Source of the DNA: Sphagnum compactum
Taxonomy: Eukaryota > Bryophyta > Sphagnopsida > Sphagnales
Length of the DNA: 64,000 nucleotides
NCBI GenBank assembly: GCA_965153455.1
Contig: OZ234494.1
Coordinates: 682,001 to 746,000 of the forward strand
Direction: 5' to 3'
Shown here: positions 1 through 11,895 of the stretch, in pieces
Layout: every line of letters begins with the position of its first letter
Numbering within the stretch: position 1 is the stretch's first letter
Made by a program: the position numbers and the translations under genes
Notes under the pieces: model-generated
What the model was told of the DNA's origin: nothing
Seen by the model: only the letters and a program-made list of their open reading frames with translations
Database searches by the model: none

Positions 1-467
1 TTCCACAATTACAAACCATGTAAGAAGTTTACCTTGGTTCAAGTTGATGGACATGTGTGTATGTAGTTTCAAGAATCAAAGATTGAATTTATAAACCACA
101 CCCTTATTATTTCAATTTTCTTGATTTAAATGTGTAGGTTACAAAAAAACAACTTTTATTTTTTTGGGGTTTATATTTCATGATTCACCTTAATATATAT
201 TATGTTATAGTTTACCATTTTAAATATAAAACAAAAGGATTCATAATCCTTTCAACCAATTTTGACCTAAATATGGTTTCTAACAATTACTTGAACAAGT
301 ACCTTTTTTTTATAAAATTTGAGTTGGTTATAATAAGTAGTGTGTAGTGTGATTAATAGGATGATTTGAATCACAACCACTTTTTAAATAACCAAAAGTT
401 TACATTGTTAGGGCTATTGGCTCAAAACCTATTTAATGCAATTTCTTTCTCTAATTATTTCTTTCAG

Positions 468-3400
468 GAATCTTGACAACAACAACTTCAATGGGACCTT
501 ATACATAGGAAACATTTCAAGCTTAAGTAGGAAGTTGACCAATGGCAATATTGCTGGGCATTTACAATCCTTAAATCTTACAAAAACAGATATTTCATAT
601 GTTGATTACAATTCATCCGACATCATAGATGTGACTACTACTATCATGTAAGTAGATATTTTGATCATTTCCAAAAGTAACCAACATAAATTGTGCATGT
701 CATTTTAATTTCTAATTTATTAATCTAAATACTAAATGTTAAGTAGGCTATATACATGTATGAACATACTATAATGAAAAAATATGAAATTATGTATTCG
801 CATGTAATTTTATCTTTTTGAACTTGAATGAAATCTTAAAATGAGAGAAGTTAACATTGTAAAACATCTATGCAATTCATGTCACTTAATATCAAGTGAT
901 TGTTATTTTGTTTGCAGACTTGAAAACAGTACATATTGTCTAGAATCATCATTGCAAACAAATGGGCAAAGATGTTATTGTGCGCAAAATTGTTTTGTTA
1001 TACCTGGTTAGTACCTATGTTGGATAAAACTCTATTATATATAAATTATTTTCCATTGTATATTTAATTAATAATAAATACAATGGTTTTTTTTTATAGA
1101 TGTAGTGGATTTATGTATAGATCAATATGTTGTTATACATATTTTTACAATAAATATTATTCAATTCCAAAATGTTTTAATGAAACCATTGATCATACTT
1201 ATATTAGCAAAAATAGTTCACTTCAAAAAATAAAGTAGGAATGTAAGTGATTAAGGTTTTAAATAGTTTCTACGGAGATTAGATTTTATGAAACTTTTGT
1301 TAATTGTCAAAATTCATACATATGTGTGGTTTTGTTTTCTTATAGACACAAGTAACAACAATACTCGAAAGGTGATTATAATTTCAACAATTGTAAGTGG
1401 AATTGTCCTAGCACTTGTCATTGCCATCACCACTTGCTTGTTTTGGAGGAGTAGACAAAGACAACGATACCTACTACTTCAACTTCACGAAAGTAAGTGA
1501 ATTTGCGTGCAAACTTATCTTTTGTTCACACTGATTTTTTCACTTATATTAATGACTTCATAAAAACTAGAAACATCACCTAAATCACAAAGTGTTTATT
1601 AGTTTCATGGGACCTAATTTTGATGAACATATATGTCCAAATTTAATATTATTGTTAAATGATCTTGTCTTTTGTTCATTTTTGGGCATATTGACAAAGA
1701 ATATATGACACATGACTTCATGAATTTAAATTATTTTTTTGTTAAATCATTTGGCATTTTATAGGATTTGCACAACATGAAGTTCAACCTACAATCTTTG
1801 GATATGCTGAACTCAAGGTTGCTACAAGAGATTTTCATCCAACTATGAAGTTAGGTGAAGGGAGCTTTGGTGTTGTTTATAAGGTAACTTGTTTAACAAA
1901 TAATGACATATTGAAAAATTTAATATTCCATATGACATTTTGTCTTGAAAAATTAATGTCCTATAAGTTGAACTAGTGATCATTTTTATTTATTTTTGAC
2001 AATACAATATACATTAGTATTGGGAAGGTAGAATTCATGTTATTTATCCATTGAACACATTGAGACATTTAAGAAAATATGTATTACCATTGTGATGAAT
2101 AATGTTTTTGTTTGATTCTACCAGGGAATATTTGCAAAGGGGGTAGAAGTGGCAATAAAACAATTGTCCGTGAAAACCCAAAACAACATAGATGAGTTTC
2201 TTAATGAAGTTATCATCATCAGTGGAGTGAAACATCGAAATCTAGTGAAATTAAAAGGATGCTGCTTACGTGACAACAAAAGATTATTGGTGTATGAATA
2301 TCTTGAAAATGGGGATTTGGCCGATTTGTTATTTGGTGAGTTTTTTAACTTTGAAAATATTTTCACACTTTAATCATTTTCTCTTTTTCCTTCATTTTTT
2401 TTTCTAACCATATTCACTAATGGCAATAGGACTTTAAGGTTTTATCGCAAACATTTTCATATTCAATCAATAGAAGAGATGTAAATTGTAATTAAATCAA
2501 CATTTGTGATGTTGTTCTAGGTGGACAAAACAATAGGGAAGTTTTGTTTTGGCCAACACGATTCAACATTTGCTTAGGAATTGCTCGTGGTTTGCATTAC
2601 CTTCATGACATTTCTCAGCCACGAATCATACATCGAGACATCAAAGCAAGCAATATTTTGCTTGATAAGAAGTTGCAACCAAAAATTGCAGATTTTGGAT
2701 TGGCCTTTTTATTTCCAGATGACAAAAGTCACATTAGTACAATGCATGTTGCTGGCACAAGGTGAGTTACATTGATTTTTTTGGCATTTAAATTCTCAAT
2801 ACATATTTTTATTCAAGTTCATCATTTATTTACTTATGTGTAACGTGGTCATTCATGCAGAGGTTATTTAGCACCTGAATATGCAACACGTGGCCTACTC
2901 ACTACAAAAGTTGATGTTTATAGTTTCGGGGTTTTACTTCTTGAGATTATAAGTGGAAGAAAGAATATAGATCACAACTTGCCACTAGAAGATATATATC
3001 TTGTCGAAAAAGTAAGGCATCCTATAACTACATATGTGAAATGCATTCAAATGTCAATTAATTAGATTTTGTTTATATGGTTTTAAATAATGATGGTTTT
3101 ACAATTTTTCCTTGCTATTAATTTCAAATCTTTTGACTATGAGATATGTTTCAGATGTCAAAATTACTCAAGTTAATGTCAAAAGTAAATTGGAACTAGA
3201 TATTGGCCTACAAAAATGCTAATGATAGTGGATGAATTTGTTATGTGAATGTACTTTTGGTTTCATATGGTGGACATAATAGTTAGTACAATTTTTTTCC
3301 ATAGATGGAAAATTGACCAAGGAATGTGATTTGTGTAGGCTTGGAGATTGCATAGGGAAGGCAATTTAATTGACATTGTGGATCAAAATCTCCATTTACT

Positions 3401-3728
3401 CAATGATGAAACCATTCAGGCACAGCGACTATTGAGCATAACTCTTTTGTGTTTGTTAAATGATGGAGAGAAGCGACCTTCTATGGCTCGTGTGGTGGCA
3501 ATGTTACAAGGGGAAGTGGAATCAGAGATTGTGGAAAATGATTTAGCACTAGGAAGATCAAGCATAAAATTACCTCCAAGTTCATTATCTAGTTTAGAAT
3601 CTAAATTGGAACTTTCCAATATTTCTGAAGGTTCAGAAACTAGCTCATTAGTGTTTTACAATCATTCAAATGCTAGTATGATTGCAACAAGTTCAAATCT
3701 ATCTGGCATTGAACTTTCCACTGTATAG
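468..3728 (+). CDS. LRR receptor-like protein kinase, 3' part (5' exons outside window)
   Basis: Spliced exons: 468-647, 918-1006, 1346-1492, 1765-1883, 2125-2335, 2521-2761, 2861-3011, 3339-3728. All have GT/AG borders and matching phases, giving about 508 residues and a stop. The order is: end of a leucine-rich ectodomain ([16 protein letters not shown]); a Cys-rich juxtamembrane stretch (RCYCAQNC); one transmembrane helix (1370-1445) followed by a basic stop-transfer RSRQRQR; a Ser/Thr kinase domain; a Ser-rich tail. Kinase motifs are complete: glycine loop [11 protein letters not shown]-binding Lys at 2158-2160 (VAIKQL), HRDIKASN at 2631, DFG at 2691, and LAPEYA. The protein should sit in the plasma membrane and phosphorylate partners after ligand sensing; the ligand is unknown. 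The kinase resembles plant LRR-VIII/DUF26-type receptor kinases (family inference). The protein start, signal peptide and most LRRs lie left of the window. Nothing in the visible part is broken. Confidence 0.9.
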
Positions 3729-6700
3729 GTGAATAGCAATTCAAAACCATGAATTTTAAACAAATGATGTAATAGTAACATGGCAAGTATATGATTTTGG
3801 TTCCATCTTGAGATGATAGGAACTCCACACATGAATACACTTGCCACAGTAGGAACCAAGTACTTCCAAAGTTGTAAGGCAATTATTTAGTTGATGTCTT
3901 TAAGCATGGGTACATAAGTGGGTTTATTTACAATATGTCAAATCTTATTATTGTGTATGGGGGAAAAAGTTTCCATTTCATATTAATTTTGATGACCATG
4001 TTTTTATTAGAATTGCAACAATGATACAAATGAAACTTTTAGAATGTCCTTTTGGAGTTGTTAATTAGTGATTTTGTTTTGATGAAAATTTGTCAAAACA
4101 TGATGAATGTTTTTTTAATGGAATATTTTGTCACAAATATTTTTTTTGAAAAAACTTGTCTAAAAGGTGCAAGAAACTTGTTTTGGGGGAAGACATCATC
4201 ACATTTATCCTTATTGGCTACAATTTTAAGAATTCCTTGAAATAATGTCACTAGTGAAATTGAAATCTACCTAGGGATGTTCGCCACCCTAGCTCCATCA
4301 AGAAATTGAAAAAAGGCACTACTATTATTAATGTGAAATAATAGTTTACACACAAACACTCAAATTTCAACCCAACTATGTCAAACTTTCATTCATTTTA
4401 TGTTGACCATTTGATATTGATGTGGAATAACAACACAATGTAAACAATTAGAGATTTTGGAAAAATGACATAAAAGTCATTTTATGAAAGTCATAAAAGT
4501 TAAAGTAGAATGGAAAACAACCTTGATTAATATCTATTGAATTCAGCATTATATGTCATAACATGAATGACATGATAATGTTAAAAAATTCTACATTTAA
4601 TGGTTAGTATGGAATATTGGTCTATCTTGGAAATGATATTTATAAATGTTGGTAACCAACTAAAAGCAATTTGATGACTTTCAATTATTTTCATGTTTTA
4701 TTATATGGTGTCAAATATGAAATATAATTTAATTTTTTTATTCCTTAGGAGTTGAAATTATGATATGTGGGCATATATAAAGATACGGAACTAGATATTG
4801 CATTTTGAACCATCTTGACTTTGTGGAGTGCATCTAATTGTAAAGGTTCAAGTGTTCAAACCATATGGATTTTTTTTGAAAATTGAAAGTTGCGAATTTG
4901 AATTCAAAAACTACAACATTAAATATTTAAATGTACTTTATAATTGTATGACCAATGGAATTTTGTAATTATAAAATAATGTTGGCATGCACATGAGGAG
5001 AATACACCTTTTCTCCTTGCATGCACATGGTAACAATCATAAAAATAGATTAATATACGACAACCTTGCTAAAGGAAAAAATACCAAACCTTTGCCTAGT
5101 TTTTTCTATTTATTGCAATAGTACGATAATTTAAATTTGGGTGAAAGCACATTAAAGTCCTTCAAAATTGTTGTCATAGAATAGTTCTTTTACATTTCAA
5201 AACTTTGATGAGATGTGTTTACCAAACTTAATGGCAATATTGCGAATTTTAAATAAATTTGAAAATGTTAGAACTTGATTTAGTTAATTCAAAAGAATTG
5301 AAAGGAAGATGAAAATTTTATATGTGATGAATTATTTGACCCATCATAGAGTATGAAAAATAAGAAACATATTTCAAAATGAAATATAAGTGATATTTTT
5401 GTATGAAAATTTAGGTGAACAATGATAATAATATAAAAAAAGACAATTCACCATTTTTTAAATATTAATATTATTTAAGCACATTGGTAAACAAAACATA
5501 TTTTTTAGTTTTTGAAAGCCATAAAAATATTACTAGATATTTTTATGAAATAAGTATGTCAAATGAAAGAAGGGGAGGTCCTTGAAGTTGGTATTTTATT
5601 TTATTTTGTTTTCCCTTATTTTTATTTCATGCCACCCCAAATATATGGCTCCTTGCTAGGTCCAAATGGTTGGCAAATTGTATCTTACGTACATTTAGAC
5701 TTACATTGCATACCTAGTCCTCTTTACAAGTAGACTATTGGAGCAAAGAAGTTAACATTTTGATGAACTTGATGCTTCAAATTAATGAGTAGCTCCAATT
5801 TTGAACATCTTCATGGCACCACCACTTGACAAGCCACATGTTGGATTAACAATTGTGTTGCCACTTTGTGCATTCCATTATTGGGTCGATTCAAACGTAA
5901 TGTTTTATGTTCTTTCAAACTTCTCATTTCCACCTTGTGTAATCCCTTGCTAGCTCAATTCAAGTAGCTTGGATTTTTCTTCCAACTTTTGAAATTTCTT
6001 GCCATCAAATTTTACAATCCATAGGTACTAGGACATTTTGACAAATTTTCAAGTTTCTTGCCACCACCTTTTTGCAATCCACCTGACCCAATTCAAGTTC
6101 AAACATTTTGGTAGATTTGCAGGTATTTGGTAGCAATTGGGGGATCAAACTTGGGGATTGATTGCTTGTTAGTTCAAACTTTGATAGTTTCAATCAAGTT
6201 TTTTTTTAATTCCACCATTGGCTTGATTCAAGCTCACCATTTGGACTTTTTGATAGTTTATCAAATTTGTCAAGTAATTTTTATTCTCACAATAACTTTT
6301 GGATTTTTTTTTTGTGAACCTAACTACCATGTTTAAGAATTTAATTTGATGTTTTAATGGCGGCATGTTCAAAAGTATTTTGAAGTTGGTGGGTAGATTA
6401 CTATGCACATACTAGATCATTTGTAGAATTTTTTTTCCTCACTCTTATTTTATTATTGTAACCAACTACAAAGGGTGATTGTAGTTGAAACAATGGGTCC
6501 ATCAAATGATTAAGGTGTGACATATGTTTAGTGTGTCTAGGTCTTCAACTTCCATTTAAGCTTTTACACAAGCGTGTAAGTTTTTGGTTTAATCGTTGAA
6601 AGTTGTGCATGACAAACATCAGTGTTTGGAATGTTTGCATCTGTGCATACTTTGAAAAAAAGGAAGAGCAATGTGTTTGGAAGTTTGTCCATTTCCTTGA

Positions 6701-8001
6701 TCTATTTTGTTATCTTCATGTACAACATTTCTTATGTAACACATAAAATCTCTCAACATCACTTCTAATCTTGACATATTGGCCAAAATTATAATTTGGT
6801 GCAATATGCACTTCAAAACTCGGATGTGAATCTATAGGTATTAGTTTTGAAATACTTGTTCAAAAACATATGTGTGTTCTTTTAAGTGCTCTAGTATGTT
6901 TCTTTTGTTTTTGTCTTTCTCTAGGAAAACTTTCAATTTTTCTTGGTTGATAGTGTCTTATCTACAAATGGGCAACTGTTTTGTTTTCATGTTCAATGAA
7001 TTCATGCACATTTTTTGTTGTCATAGTTCTTTGAGAATTATTCTTAAAATAGTGACTTTTCCCTCTATATTCAAATAGGTATGTCTAAAATGGTGAGTTT
7101 TTCCTCTAGATTCAAAAATATATGCATTTCAAGCCTTTTTTTAACCTCTAGGTTTAGTGAAGCCACTACTCAAATGGCCTTGATGATAAACACTTGTGTT
7201 GATGATTACAAAAAATTTAGGTTAAATAATATTAAATATGTTGATCAAGTTTTGTAGAAAAATGGAAATTGGTAAACATGATCAATTTATGTTAATTCTA
7301 TCACTTTTGGGAAATTTGATTGAACTTTGTTTGTGGGAAATCATGAGGTTATTTATTGTATAGATTAAAGAACATATGGACTTCATTTACATTTACCTAC
7401 ATTGCTATGGTGTGTTATTTAAAATGTTGGCACAATTGACTAATATTAGATGCATATTTTGATTATTAATCAAAATTTAATCTTTTAATTTTGACAAAAA
7501 CTCAAGATGCGATTTTTTAAAGTTTTGTTTTTATGAACTTTGTGAGTGGCTAATCATAGACATACCATTAGGACTTGATAAAGTTAGTGAATAGTCATGG
7601 CAACTAGCCACTTGTTTTTAATGAAGGTGATGGTCTATTAATCACCATTGCTTCATTGTTGTTTTGCTGTTGTTCTTTAGTAAGTAAATAACTCCTAAGG
7701 TTGTTAATCTCTCATTGACAAAATGTAGTCTAGTGGAAGGTTCAAACTATGGTTTAAGTCAAAACTATAATATTACCAAATTGGTTCACCCATTAATGGC
7801 TTAATGGTGTTAAAAACAAATTTCCAATTTGTTGAGGAGATTGAATTCCATCCTATTCATGGTCTTTTTTCCAAATTAAGTTATTAACATTTAAAAATGT
7901 TTTGTGCTAACTCATATCATTAATATTATTATTGTATTGATCACCAAACCAATATCGAAGTTCAAATTTGACACTTGGTATTGGCCATTATTAGGAACTA
8001 A
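3729..8001. other. Intergenic, AT-rich; no gene seen
   Basis: This holds the 3' end of the receptor kinase gene followed by AT-rich DNA. Short open frames here are 60-72 codons, of low complexity and without motifs, and look like chance. I see no transposon ends or RNA gene. Confidence 0.5.
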
Positions 8002-8056
8002 CACTACTACAAAAGTGGGGGGTTGTTCACTAGCTTAAATCACTATGGGACCTTAA

Positions 8057-8220
8057 AAGTGAAATAAGTTCACCATATTTTTGTGATTTCACCCTGTAAG
8101 TGAAATAAGTTCACCACATTTTAGTGATTTCACCCTATAAGTGAAATAAATTCACCACATTTTAGTGATTTCACCTTGTAAGTGAAATAATTTCATTGCA
8201 TTTTATTGATTTCACCATGA
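8057..8220 (+). repeat. Four 41-bp subterminal tandem repeats in CACTA copy 1
   Basis: Units lie at 8057-8097, 8098-8138, 8139-8179 and 8180-8220. Each begins AAGTGAAATAA and carries GTGATTTCAC (third base varies in the last unit), so each unit holds the inverted pair GTGAAAT/ATTTCAC. CACTA transposases are known to bind short subterminal repeats, and that is the likely role here (inference). The last unit is the most diverged. Confidence 0.85.
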
Positions 8221-9746
8221 TGAAAGTTATTTCACTATAATATCACTATGTAAACATCATGTTTCATTATTATTTAACATAATTTTCTATTATAATTTAT
8301 TGTAGTAAATAGGTATATTTTTATGTTTTTCATTTTTTCATATATGGTTACTTTATGATATACCCTATTTTATTCTAAACTATTTTAGTTATTCTAATTC
8401 ATACCTTATGTTATTATAAGTCATTATAAGTTGTTATAAATATTGTACCTTAAACGATTATAGTTTATTTTACCTTAAAGTATTTTAACTAGCTTATTAT
8501 AAGTTTTTAAGTTATTCCAAATTAAATTATTCAACTAACCTTAGGCTATACCTTAGGTTATTTTATTTTAAGTTAATCTATGTTATTTCAAGTTTATTTT
8601 AAGTTATTCAAAGTCATTCTACTTTATGTTATTCTAAATTATTTTATTCTAAATATAGTAATTTAAAATTATCTAAAATACACTATAATGACCTAAAGTA
8701 AAATAACTTAAAATAAAAATAATAACCTATGAAAAATAATTTAAAATACCTTACAATATAATAACTACCAATAGCTTATGATATTATAACATAGAATATC
8801 CAACAATAATTTATAATAAAATAATCATCAATAATTGTCATATAACATATAATCACCAATATCTTATAATATAATAACAATTAATAACCATTAATAAAAT
8901 AACCATTAATGGCCATCAATAAAATAACCATCAATAACCATTAGTAGAATAACCAATCATAATCATTAACAAAATAACCACCAATAGAATAATTAATAGC
9001 CATAAATAACCACTAATAGCCTTAATAAAAAAACCAATAACCATATATTAAAATTGCTTAACATTGTCAAAAATAATCTAACGTGAATAATTTATCATAG
9101 ACAAAAGTAATTAAAGGTGAAATAAACTATAATAACCTAGAATTGCCAATAATAACATAAGATGAAATAACCTTTAATAGCAAAAAAATAACTTATAAAT
9201 ATTACAAGTAACTTAAACTAAAATAATTTACAATAGCCAAAAAAAATTACAATAATTGAAAATAACCTGAGGTGAAATAAGTTAAAAGAACCAAAAGTAA
9301 CCTAGAATAACCAAAAGTAGCCTAGGATGAAATAACAAAAAATAACCAAAAAATTTAAGAATGGTCATAAATAGTTGTCAATAATGTAGGGTGAAATAAT
9401 TTAAATTAATGAAAAATATTCATATAATAATTGAAAGTAATTTAACATAAGTAATATTATTATATTAATAGAAAATATCCATTTAAATTTTATTTTTTCA
9501 ATAGAATGGTCATTGAAATGTTATTGAATAATGATATTCAAATTTTTTTTGTTCAAATGATTTGAAATTTTCAAAAGGAAATAAATTTAATTATATACAT
9601 TATTGAATTTTCAAAATAAATAAACTTGAATCATTTCATTTGAACAAAATCTCAATAAGATATGAATTTTCAAAATTTATGTTTTAATAATGTTTAGAAT
9701 GAAATATTTGATAAATAGAATGTAATGTAACATATTATCACAACAA

Positions 9747-9810
9747 CTGCGGTGGCTTGATGGTAAAGGTGTTGACTTCCATTCCAAAGGTCAAGGGATC
9801 AAACTTCATG
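9747..9810 (+). repeat. tRNA-like A-box/B-box module inside CACTA copy 1
   Basis: TGGCTTGATGGT at 9753-9764 resembles the Pol III A box (TGGCNNAGTGG) and GGATCAAACTTC from about 9796 resembles the B box (GGTTCGANTCC). They are about 43 bases apart, as in a real tRNA gene. I see no convincing acceptor stem or anticodon arm, so this is a tRNA-derived relic or promoter rather than a tRNA gene. Related modules occur at 39829-39890, 43766-43820 and 47321-47391. Confidence 0.5.
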
Positions 9811-10237
9811 AATGTTGTTGTGTGTGATCAACAATGGTATGTTGATCGAATATTCCCTATCGAATTCCTAGAATAGGTGATTAAGTTGATTATGTGTCTC
9901 ACTTAGGCTAGGTTTTTAACCTAGTTTAAGTAGTGACACGTGTCAATAAATCATAGGTTTAAAATATGAAATGATCAATAATATTATATTAAATAATTAA
10001 ATTTTAATTGATTTCCATGCTGGTTAATTAATTAATTAGCAAGTGAATGGTTTGGTAAATTTTTATTTCATTACAGAATAACCTTGTTTCATTAGGTATT
10101 AATGAAACAATTCATTGTCTGTAGCAATTGGTCCATGTTCACTAAGGGGTTAAATAATTTCACTAGGTGAAAATGTTCAAATTCACTCAAAAATCTAATG
10201 AAACCCAGAGTGAACTAGGACGCATTTCTTAGTAGTG

Positions 10238-11895
10238 TAAGTTAGATGACAAGCAAATGCACTTGAAATAATCAGTGTTGTATTCACCATTGTCTTAGTC
10301 TATTATGATCTATTTAGTGGTTATTCAATTTTTTTTAATCTTATTGTCTTTCTACAAGTCATTGTATAACCTAGTACTATTTGTACTCTTGTTTGGCTTG
10401 TAAACTCATTGATGTTATTATCAATCCAATCAACCATTTTTGTTTAGATGGATTCAAGTGCATGAAAAGATCTCCATATGTATGTGGTATCATAATTTTG
10501 ATTAACTTTAGATGTTAAAGATGTTAGTACAATAAACCCCTTTTATAATCATGATCACACCTTTGGTGACCACTTTTTTTGAGACACCAACGAATTGTGA
10601 TTTAAATGTGTATAGTCACATTCTGTATAAACCTTTACAAGATTGTGACTATAGGCCAAAAAAATTACAACGCAACCTTTTTATGCTAAAATAAAGTTGC
10701 CAATTGATTAAATTTTCTACATGGCTTATTCTAAGTTCTAATATGCATTATTAGACTTGAAGAAAAGGTTGTGAATTTTGCCTTTTCTTAATGTCATGAT
10801 TTACATAAGTTTGAGCTCCTTAATTATTAGCTTGTGTATTTTATCAATTAGATTTTTTAAATAAAAAATTCATAGTTTTTTTGGCAAATTCGCCTATCTT
10901 TTGCTTGTCTACATTAGAAAGTTGTTGTTTTTTCTCTTCAACTAGATTCTTTTTATTAGTTTGCAGAATTGGAACACAAAGTAACATTAACATTGACAAA
11001 CTATAATTCACAAAACCCTAATATTTACCCTAGATTTCCCCCATTATAGTCACATTTACAAAGAAAGTTTTGTAAATATTTTGTGCTACTAATGATTGTG
11101 ATAGTGATTTTAAAGAGTGATGTTTCTTATTAAAATGGGGGTGATTATATAAAGGTTTACTATATAATGATTGCAAATCATGTTTATTATTTTTTCCTTT
11201 CTTAATTGGATGTTGATTGGTTTTTTATTGTTAAATATTATATTGGAACTTAGATTAGGCCATAACTATTGCAAAGAGAATGGTAGTATAATGTTGTGAA
11301 TCACACCCTAACAATACCAATGGTAGGCTACCTTGTCATGTGCCTTGACATTTCAAGCATTAATTTTTGGCTAATCACAATTCTTTGTGTAATTTTTCAT
11401 TTTCTTAGGATGCTCTTGGAAAAAATGTGATCACTTTCAAACTCAAGTGATGTTCCTCACAAGGAGTAACTTCAAATAACAACACATCTTCCCATTCTAA
11501 ATGGTCAATGCAATACCATGTGAAAGGTTCAAGAATGAAAACATTTTACATTAACCTACTATCACGACTAAGCATAGCGAATGAAAAAAGTGGTTAGGTA
11601 ACATTGACCTTCATAAACCTCTTCCAAGTTGTCTACTAACAAGATTAGCATGTTCGCAAACAATGAAGTTGGGTTAACAAAAAGGTAAACAACAAGATAA
11701 TAAACACTTGAAATGTTCATGATAATTATGTAGGTTGACAAAGGTATTTGCATTTGAGCATGATGTGCAAACTATAGGTAGTTGAACACTATTAAAAAAT
11801 GTGTGGACAAACCATTACAGCCAACCACCCAATTTGATTTTGGATGGTCTTCAGATGACACAAACCATTCATGATTTTGTTCAAAGGGAAAATCC
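10238..11895. other. Intergenic between two repeats; no gene seen
   Basis: AT-rich DNA with no coding frame above 61 codons. Two stretches, near 10550-10640 and 11040-11160, both contain GTGACTATA-like words and might be an eroded transposon, but I could not define ends. Confidence 0.4.

Larger units (their letters stand above)
8002..10237 (+). mobile_element. Non-autonomous CACTA-type DNA transposon, copy 1
   Basis: The element starts CACTACTACAAAAGTGGGGG and ends ...CGCATTTCTTAGTAGTG, whose reverse complement starts CACTACTAAGAAATGCG. The ends pair as an imperfect inverted repeat of about 30 bp; both arms reach GTTCACT at the same offset. It is flanked on both sides by TAA (7999-8001 and 10238-10240), the 3-bp target duplication expected of CACTA (En/Spm) elements. 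No transposase frame is present in its 2.2 kb, so any movement would need an enzyme supplied elsewhere. Inside are 41-bp subterminal repeats (8057-8220), a T-rich arm (about 8300-8640) followed by a complementary A-rich arm (about 8640-9450), and a tRNA-like module (9747-9810). Copy 2 at 47012-48219 is the same family in reverse orientation. Confidence 0.85.

Noticed and set aside
8057-8220. CRISPR array
   Set aside because: Units are head-to-tail without unique spacers, within a plant CACTA element.
9747-9810. A functional tRNA gene
   Set aside because: Box A and B words are present but no acceptor stem, anticodon arm or CCA-compatible end could be paired.
10535-11160. A further transposon with GTGACTATA subterminal words
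   Set aside because: I could not find paired ends or a target duplication.
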